NCBI GenBank assembly: GCA_039024435.1
Contig: JBCCQH010000009.1
Span: forward strand, 34,239-98,238
DNA from: JBCCQH01 sp039024435
Lineage (GTDB): Bacteria > Bacteroidota > Bacteroidia > J057 > JADKCL01
Reading direction: 5' to 3'
Length of the DNA: 64,000 nt
This document shows, piece after piece, positions 7,948 through 16,380 of the stretch. Below the pieces are notes generated by a model. That model saw only the letters and a list, made by a program, of their open reading frames with translations. It did not search any database and was not told the origin of the DNA. A program made the position numbers and the translations under genes. Numbering within the stretch: position 1 is the first letter of the stretch; each line of letters starts with the position of its first letter.

Positions 7948-9747
7948 ATGAAGAAAATTCTTTTCCCCCTGATCGCGCTTGTGGTGTTGGCTGGTTGTTC
8001 CGGCGGCGCGGACGAGAAAAAAAAGGTTGATTTTACCGTCCAGCAGAATGGTAAACAAGTCACTCTGAAAGCAGATGTGGACCCTTCGGTCGGCGCGGTC
8101 GATTACAAATGGGTAATGGGCAAGAAGCTCGACACCATCCAAGGTCCCGAGGCCAACTACACCTACGCTGAAGGAGGCTACTATGATGTCGAACTGCTGG
8201 CGATTGATGCCTGCGGTAACCTCCATACCGATAAACAGGAAGTTGCGGCCGACCCGGGCCTGGATCGTAAAATTGACCGTGGGTTTCAACCTGTCACTAA
8301 CTTCATCGAGTCGATTGTATTCGTCTCATTTAGTTTTCCGGGGCTCGAAGAAAATGTCCCGATCGTTCTGGTTATCTTGATTTTCGGGGCGTTGTTTTTT
8401 ACGATTTATTTTCGATTCATCAACTTTCGCCGCTTTCGCCTGGCCATTGATATCGTACGGGGCAAATACTCGGACCCCAATGAGTCCGGTGAGGTTTCTC
8501 ACTTCCAAGCGCTTACCGCCGCACTTTCGGGTACAGTGGGCTTGGGTAATATTGCTGGGGTAGCAATTGCCGTAGGAGCGGGTGGCCCAGGAGCAACTTT
8601 CTGGATGATTCTGGCCGGATTGCTCGGGATGTCTTCAAAATTTGTGGAATGTACGCTGGGCGTTAAGTATCGGGAAGTGGACGAAGATGGCAGGGTGTAC
8701 GGTGGTCCGATGTACTATCTCCGCAAAGGATTTACCGGCATGAAAATGATTGTTGGGGGAAAGGAAACGAACTTTTCCGGCATCGGTAAAACGTTGGCGG
8801 CAATTTTTGCGGTAGCGGCGATTGGGGGATCTTTTGGTGGGGGCAACATGTTCCAGGTGAACCAAGCTTTTTCCCAATTCGCGGCGATGCCCTTTATGGA
8901 GGGAACCTACGTTGGCGAAAACGGCTGGGTATTCGGTGCGATCATGGCTGTTTTGGTGGGGATCGTCATCATCGGCGGGATTCGCTCTATCGCCAAAGTA
9001 ACCGACAAAATCGTCCCTTTCATGTGTGGCGTGTATGTCCTGGCCGCCTTGGTGGTACTTGGAGCCAACTTCTCGGCAATTCCGGCAGCATTTGGAGCTA
9101 TTTTTGAGGGAGCTTTTACCGGTGAAGCCGTAACGGGCGGAGTCATTGGGGTCTTGATCCAAGGTTTCCGCCGTGCCGCTTTCTCCAATGAAGCGGGCAT
9201 CGGATCGGCTTCGATCGCTCACTCCGCAGTAAAGACGAATAATCCAGCCTCAGAAGGTTTGGTCGCTCTCCTGGAACCCTTCATCGATACGGTGGTGGTT
9301 TGTACGATGACGGCATTGGTGATCGTCATTACCGGGAAATACACGATGGCAAGCGACGATGGAATCGCCATTACGTCAGCTGCATTTCAAGAAACGATCA
9401 GTTGGTTCCCCTACCTGCTGGTTGTAGCGGTGATTCTTTTTGCCTTCTCAACGATGATTACGTGGTCGTATTACGGGATGCAAGCCTGGGCTTATCTCTT
9501 TGGCCGTTCAAAGCGGATGGAATACGTCTATAAAGCAATTTTCTGCATCATGGTAATTATTGGGGCGGCGTCGAGCCTCGGCGCCGTAATCGGCTTCTCC
9601 GATGCCATGATTTTCAGCATGCTATTTCCCAATATAATTGGCTTGATCTTCTTGCTGCCCGTAGTCAAAAACGAACTGAACGACTATCTCGGGAAGATTA
9701 AAAGTGGGGAAATAAAGACCGTAGACCTCTCCAAAAAGCACAAATGA
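7948..9747 (+). CDS. Alanine/glycine:cation symporter (AGCS) with lipoprotein PKD head
   Basis: A 599-aa protein in two parts. Residues 1-17 look like a lipoprotein signal (LIALVVLAGC, Cys17), followed by a PKD/Ig-like domain at about 28-110 (YTYAEGGYYDVELLAIDACG is the typical PKD end). From about residue 135 onward is a complete sodium:alanine symporter of the AGCS family: LSGTVGLGNIAGVAIAVGAGG with the substrate/Na+ site, KYREVDEDGRVYGGPMYYLRKG, and RAAFSNEAGIGSASIAHSAV. The transporter should import Ala or Gly with sodium across the inner membrane; the head would face the periplasm. Plain family members are usually 450-550 aa, so the N-terminal addition is the odd feature. The ATG before the signal is the obvious start. 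Confidence 0.93.
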   Translation: MKKILFPLIALVVLAGCSGGADEKKKVDFTVQQNGKQVTLKADVDPSVGAVDYKWVMGKKLDTIQGPEANYTYAEGGYYDVELLAIDACGNLHTDKQEVAADPGLDRKIDRGFQPVTNFIESIVFVSFSFPGLEENVPIVLVILIFGALFFTIYFRFINFRRFRLAIDIVRGKYSDPNESGEVSHFQALTAALSGTVGLGNIAGVAIAVGAGGPGATFWMILAGLLGMSSKFVECTLGVKYREVDEDGRVYGGPMYYLRKGFTGMKMIVGGKETNFSGIGKTLAAIFAVAAIGGSFGGGNMFQVNQAFSQFAAMPFMEGTYVGENGWVFGAIMAVLVGIVIIGGIRSIAKVTDKIVPFMCGVYVLAALVVLGANFSAIPAAFGAIFEGAFTGEAVTGGVIGVLIQGFRRAAFSNEAGIGSASIAHSAVKTNNPASEGLVALLEPFIDTVVVCTMTALVIVITGKYTMASDDGIAITSAAFQETISWFPYLLVVAVILFAFSTMITWSYYGMQAWAYLFGRSKRMEYVYKAIFCIMVIIGAASSLGAVIGFSDAMIFSMLFPNIIGLIFLLPVVKNELNDYLGKIKSGEIKTVDLSKKHK

Positions 9748-9834
9748 CCATTGCGGCCAAAACCCACACAGATCACCAAGTTGGGAATTTGTGAAAAAAA
9801 TGAGCGAAAAATTTTTAAACCAGAAAAAAAGCAA

Positions 9835-9860
9835 TACCTTTGAGAAGATCAAGAAAGGAG
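9835..9860 (+). promoter_or_regulatory. -7 promoter box and ribosome binding site of the Panacea gene
   Basis: TACCTTTG (9835-9842) is a perfect Bacteroidota -7 box (TAnnTTTG); the expected upstream TTTG is only TTTT. AAAGGAG (9854-9860) follows, five bases before ATG 9866. Together they argue that translation starts at 9866 and not at the upstream in-frame ATG 9791. Confidence 0.6.
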
Positions 9861-9865
9861 AAGAA

Positions 9866-10363
9866 ATGTACCAAGCAACAACAATTGGGAACTTCTTCAT
9901 CGAGGCGGGGATACAAGAAGAGAGAATGATCACCCCCATGCAAGTCGTAAAGTTAGTATACATCGCACACGGATGGTTTCTAGCATTTACGGGAAAGTCA
10001 CTCATCGATGAAGGAATTCAGGCCTGGATGTACGGGCCAGTAGTCAGCAGCGTTTACCATACCTTTAAGCGGTACGGGAGACAGGAAATTAACAACCTCG
10101 AATTGGGGCACAGAAAACTTCTAAATGAGTGGGGAAGCCTTCAGGAACACGAAGATATCAAGCAGTTTCTTCAGATTGTGTGGGAAAAATACGGCGGCTT
10201 CACCGGAGTTGAACTCTCCAGCCTTACCCACCAAACCGGAACCCCTTGGTATATCGTCTGGGAGGAGCGGGGCGGAAAAGAACAACGGGGAGCGGTAATT
10301 CCCAATTACCTGATCCAAGAACACTTTGCCGAAATCATGAAAATGCAATTTGGCCATGCCTGA
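9866..10363 (+). CDS. Panacea/SocA-like (DUF4065) protein, probable antitoxin
   Basis: 165 aa with the Panacea (formerly DUF4065, SocA-like) pattern: MQVVKLVYIAHGWFLAFTGK, then a conserved WMYGPVVSSVYHTFKRYG segment and LSSLTHQTGTPW. Known members act as antitoxins or proteolytic adaptors for very diverse toxins encoded next to them. The gene has its own -7 box and a strong Shine-Dalgarno sequence, unusual in this window. The following two-TM gene overlaps its end by eight bases, the layout of a toxin-antitoxin operon. The domain call is strong; the antitoxin role is inferred from context. Confidence 0.85.
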   Translation: MYQATTIGNFFIEAGIQEERMITPMQVVKLVYIAHGWFLAFTGKSLIDEGIQAWMYGPVVSSVYHTFKRYGRQEINNLELGHRKLLNEWGSLQEHEDIKQFLQIVWEKYGGFTGVELSSLTHQTGTPWYIVWEERGGKEQRGAVIPNYLIQEHFAEIMKMQFGHA

Positions 10364-10820
10364 TCACGGTACCTTCCGGGTAGAAAATGGCAAATCGGAC
10401 TCCAAAATTTACCAAAGGAAAGACTTAGAATCGGTTCTCAGTAACGAGAAACTCGTTCCTGAAGAAATGGAAATGCTCCGAAAGCTGCAATTGCCAGAAT
10501 TTGAACCGAGCCCTCGAGCACAAGCCGAGGAAGAAAAGGTATACCTCACCGAAGACCACAAGCGCGCCCACCGCCTGAAAGAGGTCGTCAGTTGGGTCGT
10601 GAATCTAGGTCTCAGCATGTTAGCATTGATCTTTTTTACAATGCTTGCCTTGCGGGCATGGGATATTGTCGCGCCGATCCATCTCCGATGGTTGACTTCC
10701 GCCCAGAGAGAACAAATCGATAGCCTTACTTTGATTGTTGTCAGTGGAGCGGTCGCGACATTTGCTTCTAGTTACTTCAAAAAGATATTCGGTTTTCACG
10801 ATGGAAAGGAGGAATATTAA
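10356..10820 (+). CDS. Two-TM membrane protein, putative toxin of the Panacea pair
   Basis: 154 aa. The first ~75 residues are polar and charged (acidic EEMEMLRKLQLPEFEPSPRA, then a basic HKRAHRLKE), followed by two hydrophobic segments near 78-100 and 120-140, ending in a short basic/aromatic tail. No enzyme motif is seen. It overlaps the Panacea gene by eight bases (start ATG 10356; an in-frame ATG at 10350 is an alternative). Small membrane-active proteins are among the toxins reported next to Panacea antitoxins, so a membrane-disrupting toxin is a fair hypothesis but not shown by the sequence. Confidence 0.7.
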   Translation: MPDHGTFRVENGKSDSKIYQRKDLESVLSNEKLVPEEMEMLRKLQLPEFEPSPRAQAEEEKVYLTEDHKRAHRLKEVVSWVVNLGLSMLALIFFTMLALRAWDIVAPIHLRWLTSAQREQIDSLTLIVVSGAVATFASSYFKKIFGFHDGKEEY

Positions 10821-10945
10821 AGCCAAATTTCTTCTGCAGCTAATAGAGGAAGACAACAATGCCCTTGACCATCAGTGAATAAGGTAAGAAACCATACTGA
10901 ATTGGTTCCAAGTGAGATTTTTGCAGAAATTATTTTAAATTTCGC

Positions 10946-10986
10946 GGACTCATGATCTGAGTCCAGGAGAGTGATCGGCTTCGATC
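10946..10986 (+). other. Two adjacent hairpins before the HhH gene
   Basis: GGACTCA / TGAGTCC (10946-10952 and 10958-10964, 5-nt loop) and GATCG / CGATC (10973-10977 and 10982-10986, 4-nt loop). They sit 35 bp upstream of the helix-hairpin-helix gene. The first resembles a tRNA anticodon arm, but no full tRNA can be folded. It may be a leader structure or a transcription end of the Panacea operon; no T-run follows. Confidence 0.35.
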
Positions 10987-11020
10987 CCTCCCCTTCCAAA
11001 TGGTCTACAATTGAAATAAC

Positions 11021-12046
11021 ATGTTCAAGCAGTTAACGGACTCGCAAAAGCGAGGGGCGCTCATTTTGGTAGGAGTGCTGGTAATCATTATTGGATGGCA
11101 GGTCCGGGTGGCCTATCTCAAATCCCAGAATGGTTCCTCAGCATTGAATCGATCAGAAATTGTTGAGGGCAATGATCAACCAGCCGCCCAGTTTGCCGCG
11201 AAACAAAAAGACCAGAGGCGGAAAACCGTCATCCGGATAGAATTAAATACGGCCGATACCGCGAAACTGCAAACAGTTAAAGGCATCGGTCCGGTCTACG
11301 CGAGAAAAATCGTCACGTTCCGAGAGACCTACGGAGGCATTGTGGATCCCCAGCAATTGATTGATGCCCTCCGGCTTAAACCCGATGCGTGGCTGCGACT
11401 GGAACCCCAAATTTTTGCCGATACCGCTACTCAGGCCTATCGCGATCTCAAGCGATCCGCCAAAGAGAAACAAGATTATCTGCGCTCATTGTCCGAAAAT
11501 AACCGACCGCGCAGCAACTACCGAAATGACTGGAATCGCCGGAAAAATTCACGCCGCGTTGATTTCGCCCCCCCTAGCGAATCGACTTATTCGGATTCTC
11601 CCGATAAATCATCTCCCAAAAATCTCGCCTCGCACCCCAAGTTGCAACCCGTCGATGTCAACGGAGCTGATTCGATAGCCCTGGTGGCGATTCCCGGAAT
11701 TGGTCCACGCACTGCCCAGGAAATCGTCAAGTTTCGAGAAGGCACGGGTTTCATCTACTCACTCAATCAAATCGAAACATTGTGGTGCGTACGAGAAGAA
11801 AACTGGGATCGCATGAAAGCTTATCTGCTGGTAAATGGCCCGTTTGATCAATATCCTCACATTCAAATCAACTCCGGCACGGTGGAAGATCTCGCCACGC
11901 ACAAGTTTATCCGGTGGAAAGATGCACGACTGATCGTTGCATACCGAGATCAGCATGGGCCCTTCGCAAGCGTGGATGACCTCAAGAAAATGCACGGGCT
12001 AGACCAAGACCGAATCGATAAAATCGCTCCGTACCTTGCTTATTGA
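11021..12046 (+). CDS. ComEA-like helix-hairpin-helix protein
   Basis: 341 aa with one N-terminal membrane helix (residues 11-30, GALILVGVLVIIIGW) and three helix-hairpin-helix modules: LNTADTAKLQTVKGIGPVYA (about 75-110), VNGADSIALVAIPGIGPRTA (about 215-250) and the weaker INSGTVEDLATHKFIRWKDA (about 283-320). ComEA-type HhH domains bind DNA without sequence preference; the membrane anchor suggests a role at the envelope such as DNA uptake. A basic, Ser/Arg-rich linker (residues 150-210) separates modules one and two. No other competence gene is adjacent. Confidence 0.85.
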   Translation: MFKQLTDSQKRGALILVGVLVIIIGWQVRVAYLKSQNGSSALNRSEIVEGNDQPAAQFAAKQKDQRRKTVIRIELNTADTAKLQTVKGIGPVYARKIVTFRETYGGIVDPQQLIDALRLKPDAWLRLEPQIFADTATQAYRDLKRSAKEKQDYLRSLSENNRPRSNYRNDWNRRKNSRRVDFAPPSESTYSDSPDKSSPKNLASHPKLQPVDVNGADSIALVAIPGIGPRTAQEIVKFREGTGFIYSLNQIETLWCVREENWDRMKAYLLVNGPFDQYPHIQINSGTVEDLATHKFIRWKDARLIVAYRDQHGPFASVDDLKKMHGLDQDRIDKIAPYLAY

Positions 12047-12538
12047 TCCTGAAGCGGTAACGCACTCCACTTGCGCCTCGACCGAGCCGTGATTCCACGC
12101 CTGGAGCAAAGAGATGCATCGATAAATAAGGGAGACAGATTTGTAAGATGAATTGGAAATGAGGATCACTTGTGCGATTTTTAGCCTTGATTGTCAATTT
12201 GACAATTTGGTCGTTCTTGCCCTCGATTGATTCGGAGAGGTGTCAAAAAAACCTCACCGTAGATCAACCTTGGAGTAAGCATTCGCTCTTTTGCACCGCG
12301 GGGCAATTCAACGAAAATAGTAAGGTTGTCCGCATTTGGTTTATCGTATTCGTCAGATCATTTTGCCCTGGGGCGTTGTAATTAATTGTTCTAATTTTAC
12401 CCGCAGGAATATCGGTTCACGAAAGTGAGCGATAGCAGCAATCACTTTATCCGCGTGAAATCTGCGCGACCCGTTGGCGGGCCAGTCACAAAGCAAAAGA
12501 TTGACTCAATACCCGAAAACTCCTTGACCGATCACACC
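12047..12538. other. Gene-poor intergenic region
   Basis: No convincing gene. A GTG-initiated plus frame at 12172..12381 (69 aa, hydrophobic start MRFLALIVNLTIW) is possible but weak. ATTGTCA-ATT-TGACAAT (12190-12206) is a perfect 7-bp-arm palindrome that could be a repressor site. The stretch is more AT-rich than its neighbours. Confidence 0.3.
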
Positions 12539-13069
12539 ATGACCCTCGAAGAAAAACTAAAGTACAAAGTCAGAGAAGTTCGAAACTTCCCCATCAAGGG
12601 TGTCAATTTTAAAGACATCACTCCTATCTTCATGGATCCCAATCTGATGCAAGAAGCCCAAAGGGGTCTCGCAAATCCGTGGACCGGAAAAGGCATCAAC
12701 AAGGTCATCGGAATCGAAAGCCGAGGATTCTTGTTTGGACCACAAATCGCCATGGAATTGGATGCGGGTTTCGTGATCGTGAGAAAAGCGGGAAAACTAC
12801 CGCCCGAAACCACCTCGATTTCGTACTCATTGGAGTATGGGGATGCAACGATTGAAATGGTTCGCGGCGCCATTCAACCGGGGGACAACGTCCTGATTCA
12901 CGATGACCTGCTCGCAACCGGGGGAACGGCCGGCGCCTGCGCCACCCTCGTCCAGAAATTGCACGCCAATGTTATCGGATTCAGTTTCCTCATCGATTTA
13001 TCGTTTCTAAAAGGCCGGGCGGTACTCAGCCGATTCTCCGAGGACATCCACGCGGTCATCCACTATTGA
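12539..13069 (+). CDS. apt: Adenine phosphoribosyltransferase
   Basis: A 176-aa type I phosphoribosyltransferase that salvages adenine to AMP using PRPP. The family N-terminus (VREVRNFPIKGVNFKDITPIF), the GIESRGFLFGP loop and the PRPP-binding motif VLIHDDLLATGGTAGA are all present. The frame is open to 12425, but homologues begin at MTLEEKL, so ATG 12539 is the start. It stands alone between a gene-poor spacer and the acyl-CoA dehydrogenase gene. Confidence 0.95.
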   Translation: MTLEEKLKYKVREVRNFPIKGVNFKDITPIFMDPNLMQEAQRGLANPWTGKGINKVIGIESRGFLFGPQIAMELDAGFVIVRKAGKLPPETTSISYSLEYGDATIEMVRGAIQPGDNVLIHDDLLATGGTAGACATLVQKLHANVIGFSFLIDLSFLKGRAVLSRFSEDIHAVIHY

Positions 13070-13187
13070 GCGGGTCCAATCCCCGACAAAACCCCTCAAT
13101 GATAGAAAAGGGAGCGTTTTTGAATTGTTCCCCCTGTTAATTGTCCGGTATTCGAAGTAAATTTAGAAGGAATTACAAATTGTAACT

Positions 13188-14363
13188 ATGGAGGTTGAAG
13201 CATTACTGGAGCGGACAGCATTAAATCTGGCCCTCAATGAAAATCAGATCATGATCGCGGAGATGATTCAGCGATTTGCCGAAGAAAAAATCAAGCCTTA
13301 CATCCGGGATTGGGATGACTCTCAGCATTTCCCCCTTGAGGTGATGCACCAATTGGGAGAACTCGGATTGCTCGGAATCTTCGTGCCGGAAGAGTATGGA
13401 GGTAGTGGATTTGGGTATGCCGAATACATCACGGCGATTGCTGAGTTGGGCAAAGTTGACCCTTCCATCGCGCTTTCGGTTGCGGCGCACAATTCACTGT
13501 GCACTGGACACATCTACTACCACGGAAGCGAAGTGCAAAAGCAAAAATACCTGCCGCTTTTGGCGTCGGGCGAGTGGATTGGGGCTTGGGGCCTCACCGA
13601 ACCCAATACGGGTTCTGATGCAGGCAATATGAAAACTACCGCCGTCCGTGACGGCGAGCATTGGGTACTCAACGGCGCCAAAAACTTCATCACACACGGA
13701 ATCAGCGGCAATGTCGCGGTCGTCATCGCCCGCACGGGAGAGCCCAATACCCGTGACAATGCCACCGCATTCATAATCGAAAAGGGGACTCCGGGGTTCC
13801 GGGGCGGCCGCAAAGAAGATAAGTTGGGCATGCGGGCTTCGGAAACTGCCGAGTTGATCCTGGAGGACGTCCGTATCCCGGACAGCCAGCGGATCGGGAA
13901 GGTAGGCAAAGGATTCAAGCAGTCGATGCAGATCCTCGATGGCGGTCGAATCTCGATTGCGGCTCTGGCCATAGGTGTCGCCAAAGGAGCATTTGAGGCT
14001 TCTATTCGCTATTCAAAGGAACGCACTCAGTTCGGAAAGCCGATCTCACAATTCCAGGCCATCGGTTTCAAACTCGCCAATATGGCTACTGACATCGAAG
14101 CGTCTGAACTTCTGGCGTTTCGCGCGGCGGATCTCAAAGATCGGGGACTGCCGCTCACCCGCGAGAGTGCTATGGCCAAGTATTTTGCGAGTGAAGCCTG
14201 TGTCCGCATCGCCAATGAAGCGGTCCAAATTCACGGCGGTTACGGCTACATCAAAGAATACGGAGTGGAGAAATTCTACCGCGACGCCAAACTTTGCACC
14301 ATCGGCGAGGGCACCAGCGAAATTCAATTGCTCGTGATCTCTCGCGATATCTTCCGCAACTGA
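13188..14363 (+). CDS. Acyl-CoA dehydrogenase
   Basis: A 391-aa FAD-dependent acyl-CoA dehydrogenase that introduces a trans-2 double bond in beta-oxidation or branched-chain amino acid breakdown. All three domains are visible: the helical N-terminus (LGELGLLGIFVPEEYGGSG), the FAD/substrate-binding middle (WGLTEPNTGSDAGNMKTTA) and the C-terminus (QIHGGYGYIKEYGVEKFYRD), with the catalytic Glu in IGEGTSEIQ near the end. Length is normal. It most resembles the short-chain/butyryl class; chain-length preference cannot be read from sequence alone. Confidence 0.93.
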   Translation: MEVEALLERTALNLALNENQIMIAEMIQRFAEEKIKPYIRDWDDSQHFPLEVMHQLGELGLLGIFVPEEYGGSGFGYAEYITAIAELGKVDPSIALSVAAHNSLCTGHIYYHGSEVQKQKYLPLLASGEWIGAWGLTEPNTGSDAGNMKTTAVRDGEHWVLNGAKNFITHGISGNVAVVIARTGEPNTRDNATAFIIEKGTPGFRGGRKEDKLGMRASETAELILEDVRIPDSQRIGKVGKGFKQSMQILDGGRISIAALAIGVAKGAFEASIRYSKERTQFGKPISQFQAIGFKLANMATDIEASELLAFRAADLKDRGLPLTRESAMAKYFASEACVRIANEAVQIHGGYGYIKEYGVEKFYRDAKLCTIGEGTSEIQLLVISRDIFRN

Positions 14364-14399
14364 GTCCCCCAAGATCGCACGACACGGTACGAATTTTTT

Positions 14400-14430
14400 T
14401 TTGCACCGAAAGACCAATTGCCTATCTTTG
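14400..14430 (+). promoter_or_regulatory. rpsU promoter
   Basis: TTTG (14400-14403), exactly 19 nt, TATCTTTG (14423-14430). This matches the Bacteroidota sigma-A consensus TTTG-N19-21-TAnnTTTG fully. Transcription should begin near 14437, giving a leader of about 30 nt before the rpsU ATG. Confidence 0.85.
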
Positions 14431-14466
14431 CAACCTCGGAAACTTTCCACGAAAGCAGGTGAAAGC

Positions 14467-14661
14467 ATGATCATCATAAAAGTAAAAGAAAACGAATCCA
14501 TCGACCGCGCACTGCGTCGCTACAAGAAGAAGTTCGAAAAGACGGGGGTCCTCAAAGAGGTCCGAAATCGGATGTATTATACTAAGCCTTCCGTCGAAAA
14601 GCGGGAAAAAATGAAGCGCGCACGTCGCCGTCAGCACCACTACGCTCGAGAAAACTACTGA
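14467..14661 (+). CDS. rpsU: 30S ribosomal protein S21
   Basis: 64 aa, starting MIIIKVKENESIDRALRRYK and ending in a very basic helix (KREKMKRARRRQHHYA), the standard S21 layout for Bacteroidota. S21 sits near the 3' end of 16S rRNA and aids initiation. The frame is open upstream to 14401, but that part overlaps the promoter, so the start is ATG 14467. It is followed by a terminator and then the recombinase gene, the usual order in this phylum. Confidence 0.95.
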   Translation: MIIIKVKENESIDRALRRYKKKFEKTGVLKEVRNRMYYTKPSVEKREKMKRARRRQHHYARENY

Positions 14662-14703
14662 TCAATCCCGCGCGTGCGGGTTGATTCCAGAACAAAAAAT
14701 AAG

Positions 14704-14737
14704 TACCTTTCATAATAACTGTGAAAGGTATTTTTTT
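14704..14737 (+). terminator. rpsU terminator abutting the recombinase start codon
   Basis: TACCTTTCA (14704-14712) pairs perfectly with TGAAAGGTA (14722-14730), followed by seven T (14731-14737). The ATG of the recombinase begins at the next base. A second, weaker hairpin (14661-14685) follows the rpsU stop. Confidence 0.85.
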
Positions 14738-15634
14738 ATGCTGGGAAGGGAATTTCATACATACCTCAAGGCCGAGAGAAACTATTCTATTCACACCATC
14801 CAAGCCTACACGCACGACCTGGAAGGATTTCACCAGTTTGTCTCAAATGCCTACGAGTTCGATCTGTTCCAAAGATCTGAGGTTGACCTCGTGACGCATC
14901 GCATGATCCGCAGTTGGATGGGAGAACTGCTGGATAGCGGCCTTTCCAAGCGCAGTATTGCCCGTAAACTTGCCAGTCTCAATGCTTACTTTCAGTTTTT
15001 GCGCAAAAAAAGCCTGCTGGAACAAAATCCCGCCGCGAAAGTCAAAGTCCCCAAATTCGAAAAAAAACTTCCCGCTTTCTTAAAAGATGCCTCGGTCGAG
15101 GTGCTATTCGAGCACCTGGAATACCCTGAAACGGTAGAAGGCCAACGGGATCGGGCCCTCCTCGAACTGTTGTACAGTTGTGGACTGCGCCGGTCCGAAA
15201 TCATTGGCCTGCGATACGGGAACATTGACTGGGCAAATCAGACCCTCAAGGTGATGGGCAAAGGGCGCAAAGAACGAATCGTGCCCTTTGGTGATCATGC
15301 CCGGGCCGCCCTGCGGACCTACATGCTCGCCTGCGATGCAGAAAGCCTTTCCTACCGTGCGCATTTTTTCATTCGCAAAGACGGCCAACCCCTGTATCCG
15401 CAACTGGTATATCGGGTGGTCAATCGCTATCTACAACAGGCGAGTACCCTATCTAAAACCAGCCCGCACGTGCTGCGCCACACGTTTGCTACACACCTGC
15501 TGGACCGCGGCGCCGACCTGAATGCCATCAAAGAACTGCTGGGACACAGCAGCCTGGCCGCTACGCAAGTTTACGTTCACAATTCCATCTCAAAGCTGAA
15601 GGACACCCACCGCAAGGCACATCCCAAAGCTTGA
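14738..15634 (+). CDS. XerC/XerD-type tyrosine recombinase
   Basis: 298 aa with an N-terminal SAM-like DNA-binding domain (residues 1-90, LKAERNYSIHTIQAYTHDLEGF) and a C-terminal catalytic domain containing the Arg of CGLRRSEIIGL, the HVLRHTFATHLLDRG motif, LLGHSS and the nucleophile Tyr in TQVYVH. Xer recombinases resolve chromosome dimers at dif. Whether this is XerC or XerD, or a third homologue, cannot be settled here. The ATG at 14738 gives the normal family length, yet leaves the rpsU terminator hairpin as its whole leader. Followed 28 bp later by hpf. Confidence 0.9.
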   Translation: MLGREFHTYLKAERNYSIHTIQAYTHDLEGFHQFVSNAYEFDLFQRSEVDLVTHRMIRSWMGELLDSGLSKRSIARKLASLNAYFQFLRKKSLLEQNPAAKVKVPKFEKKLPAFLKDASVEVLFEHLEYPETVEGQRDRALLELLYSCGLRRSEIIGLRYGNIDWANQTLKVMGKGRKERIVPFGDHARAALRTYMLACDAESLSYRAHFFIRKDGQPLYPQLVYRVVNRYLQQASTLSKTSPHVLRHTFATHLLDRGADLNAIKELLGHSSLAATQVYVHNSISKLKDTHRKAHPKA

Positions 15635-15662
15635 TTTGTAAAACACAACAAAACATCTGCTC

Positions 15663-15965
15663 ATGAAATTACAAGTTCAATCCATCCGTTTTGATGCAGA
15701 CGAAAAGCTTTTGGCCTACATCCAAAAGAAATGCGACAAGCTGGACTCGTTTTTTGACCGGATTCAGGATGGGCAAGTTTACCTCCGCATCGAAAAAAGT
15801 GGCGAACCCTCCCTGAAATCGGTCGAAATCAAAATAAATGTCCCCGGCGAAGTCCTCATCGCCAGCGAAGAAGCCTACAGTTTCGAAGAGGCCACCGACC
15901 TCGCTACCGAAACCCTGAAACGACAGGTCAAGCGCTACAAGGAAAAGCTGCGCGAACACAATTGA
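15663..15965 (+). CDS. hpf: Ribosome hibernation promoting factor (short form)
   Basis: 100 aa, HPF/YfiA (RaiA) family: starts MKLQVQSIRFDADEKLLAYI, followed by KCDKLDSFFDRI, and ends in the basic helix LKRQVKRYKEKLREHN. It binds the 30S subunit at the decoding site and inactivates ribosomes in stationary phase. The C-terminal extension of the long form is absent. The order rpsU - recombinase - hpf is conserved in Bacteroidota; the tRNA genes and tuf that often follow are missing here. Confidence 0.93.
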   Translation: MKLQVQSIRFDADEKLLAYIQKKCDKLDSFFDRIQDGQVYLRIEKSGEPSLKSVEIKINVPGEVLIASEEAYSFEEATDLATETLKRQVKRYKEKLREHN

Positions 15966-16044
15966 TCGATCCCGGTATTCCCATCGATGCTTAGGTAACT
16001 GATTGGTCCCCAATCCCAACCGCCCCTTCTGAGCAATGATCTAA

Positions 16045-16205
16045 GAGGCTGTTTAAATTTATCCTGCGATTTTGCTACGGCATCTTTTTCTGCCCCTCTT
16101 CCGCTATTTTCTCGCCCCTAGCTCGGGCTATGGACTCCAAAATGAGCTTCGATAGACAAAAAATTCTGCGCTAGCAAATTTCACAAACCAATTTTAAACC
16201 GCCTC
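16045..16205 (+). repeat. Dispersed TIR element, copy 3
   Basis: 161 bp, from GAGGCTGTTTAAATTT to AATTTTAAACCGCCTC; the ends are 16-bp imperfect inverted repeats (two mismatches). This is the best-preserved copy and shares CCCCTAGCTCGGGC and GGACTCCAAAATGAGCTTCG with copy 1. It lies between hpf and the first DUF4249 gene. No target duplication is seen. Confidence 0.9.
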
Positions 16206-16380
16206 TCAGTTGCGGTGAAGGCGCTTGAGCAGGTAATTTCCCCGTGTCCCAGCTCTCAGCGCCACGGTAAACCGGGGTCCACTCGGGGAGTCATTCACCC
16301 GACAAGCGTCCACTGGTGTAATCGGTCCTCTGGTTTTAACCGCTTTCCTTTGGGCTAATTTTTGTAACTTTCGCCCTCGT

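Noticed and set aside
9791..9865. Upstream ATG for the Panacea gene
   Set aside because: The -7 box and Shine-Dalgarno sequence lie after it, so it would be outside the transcript.
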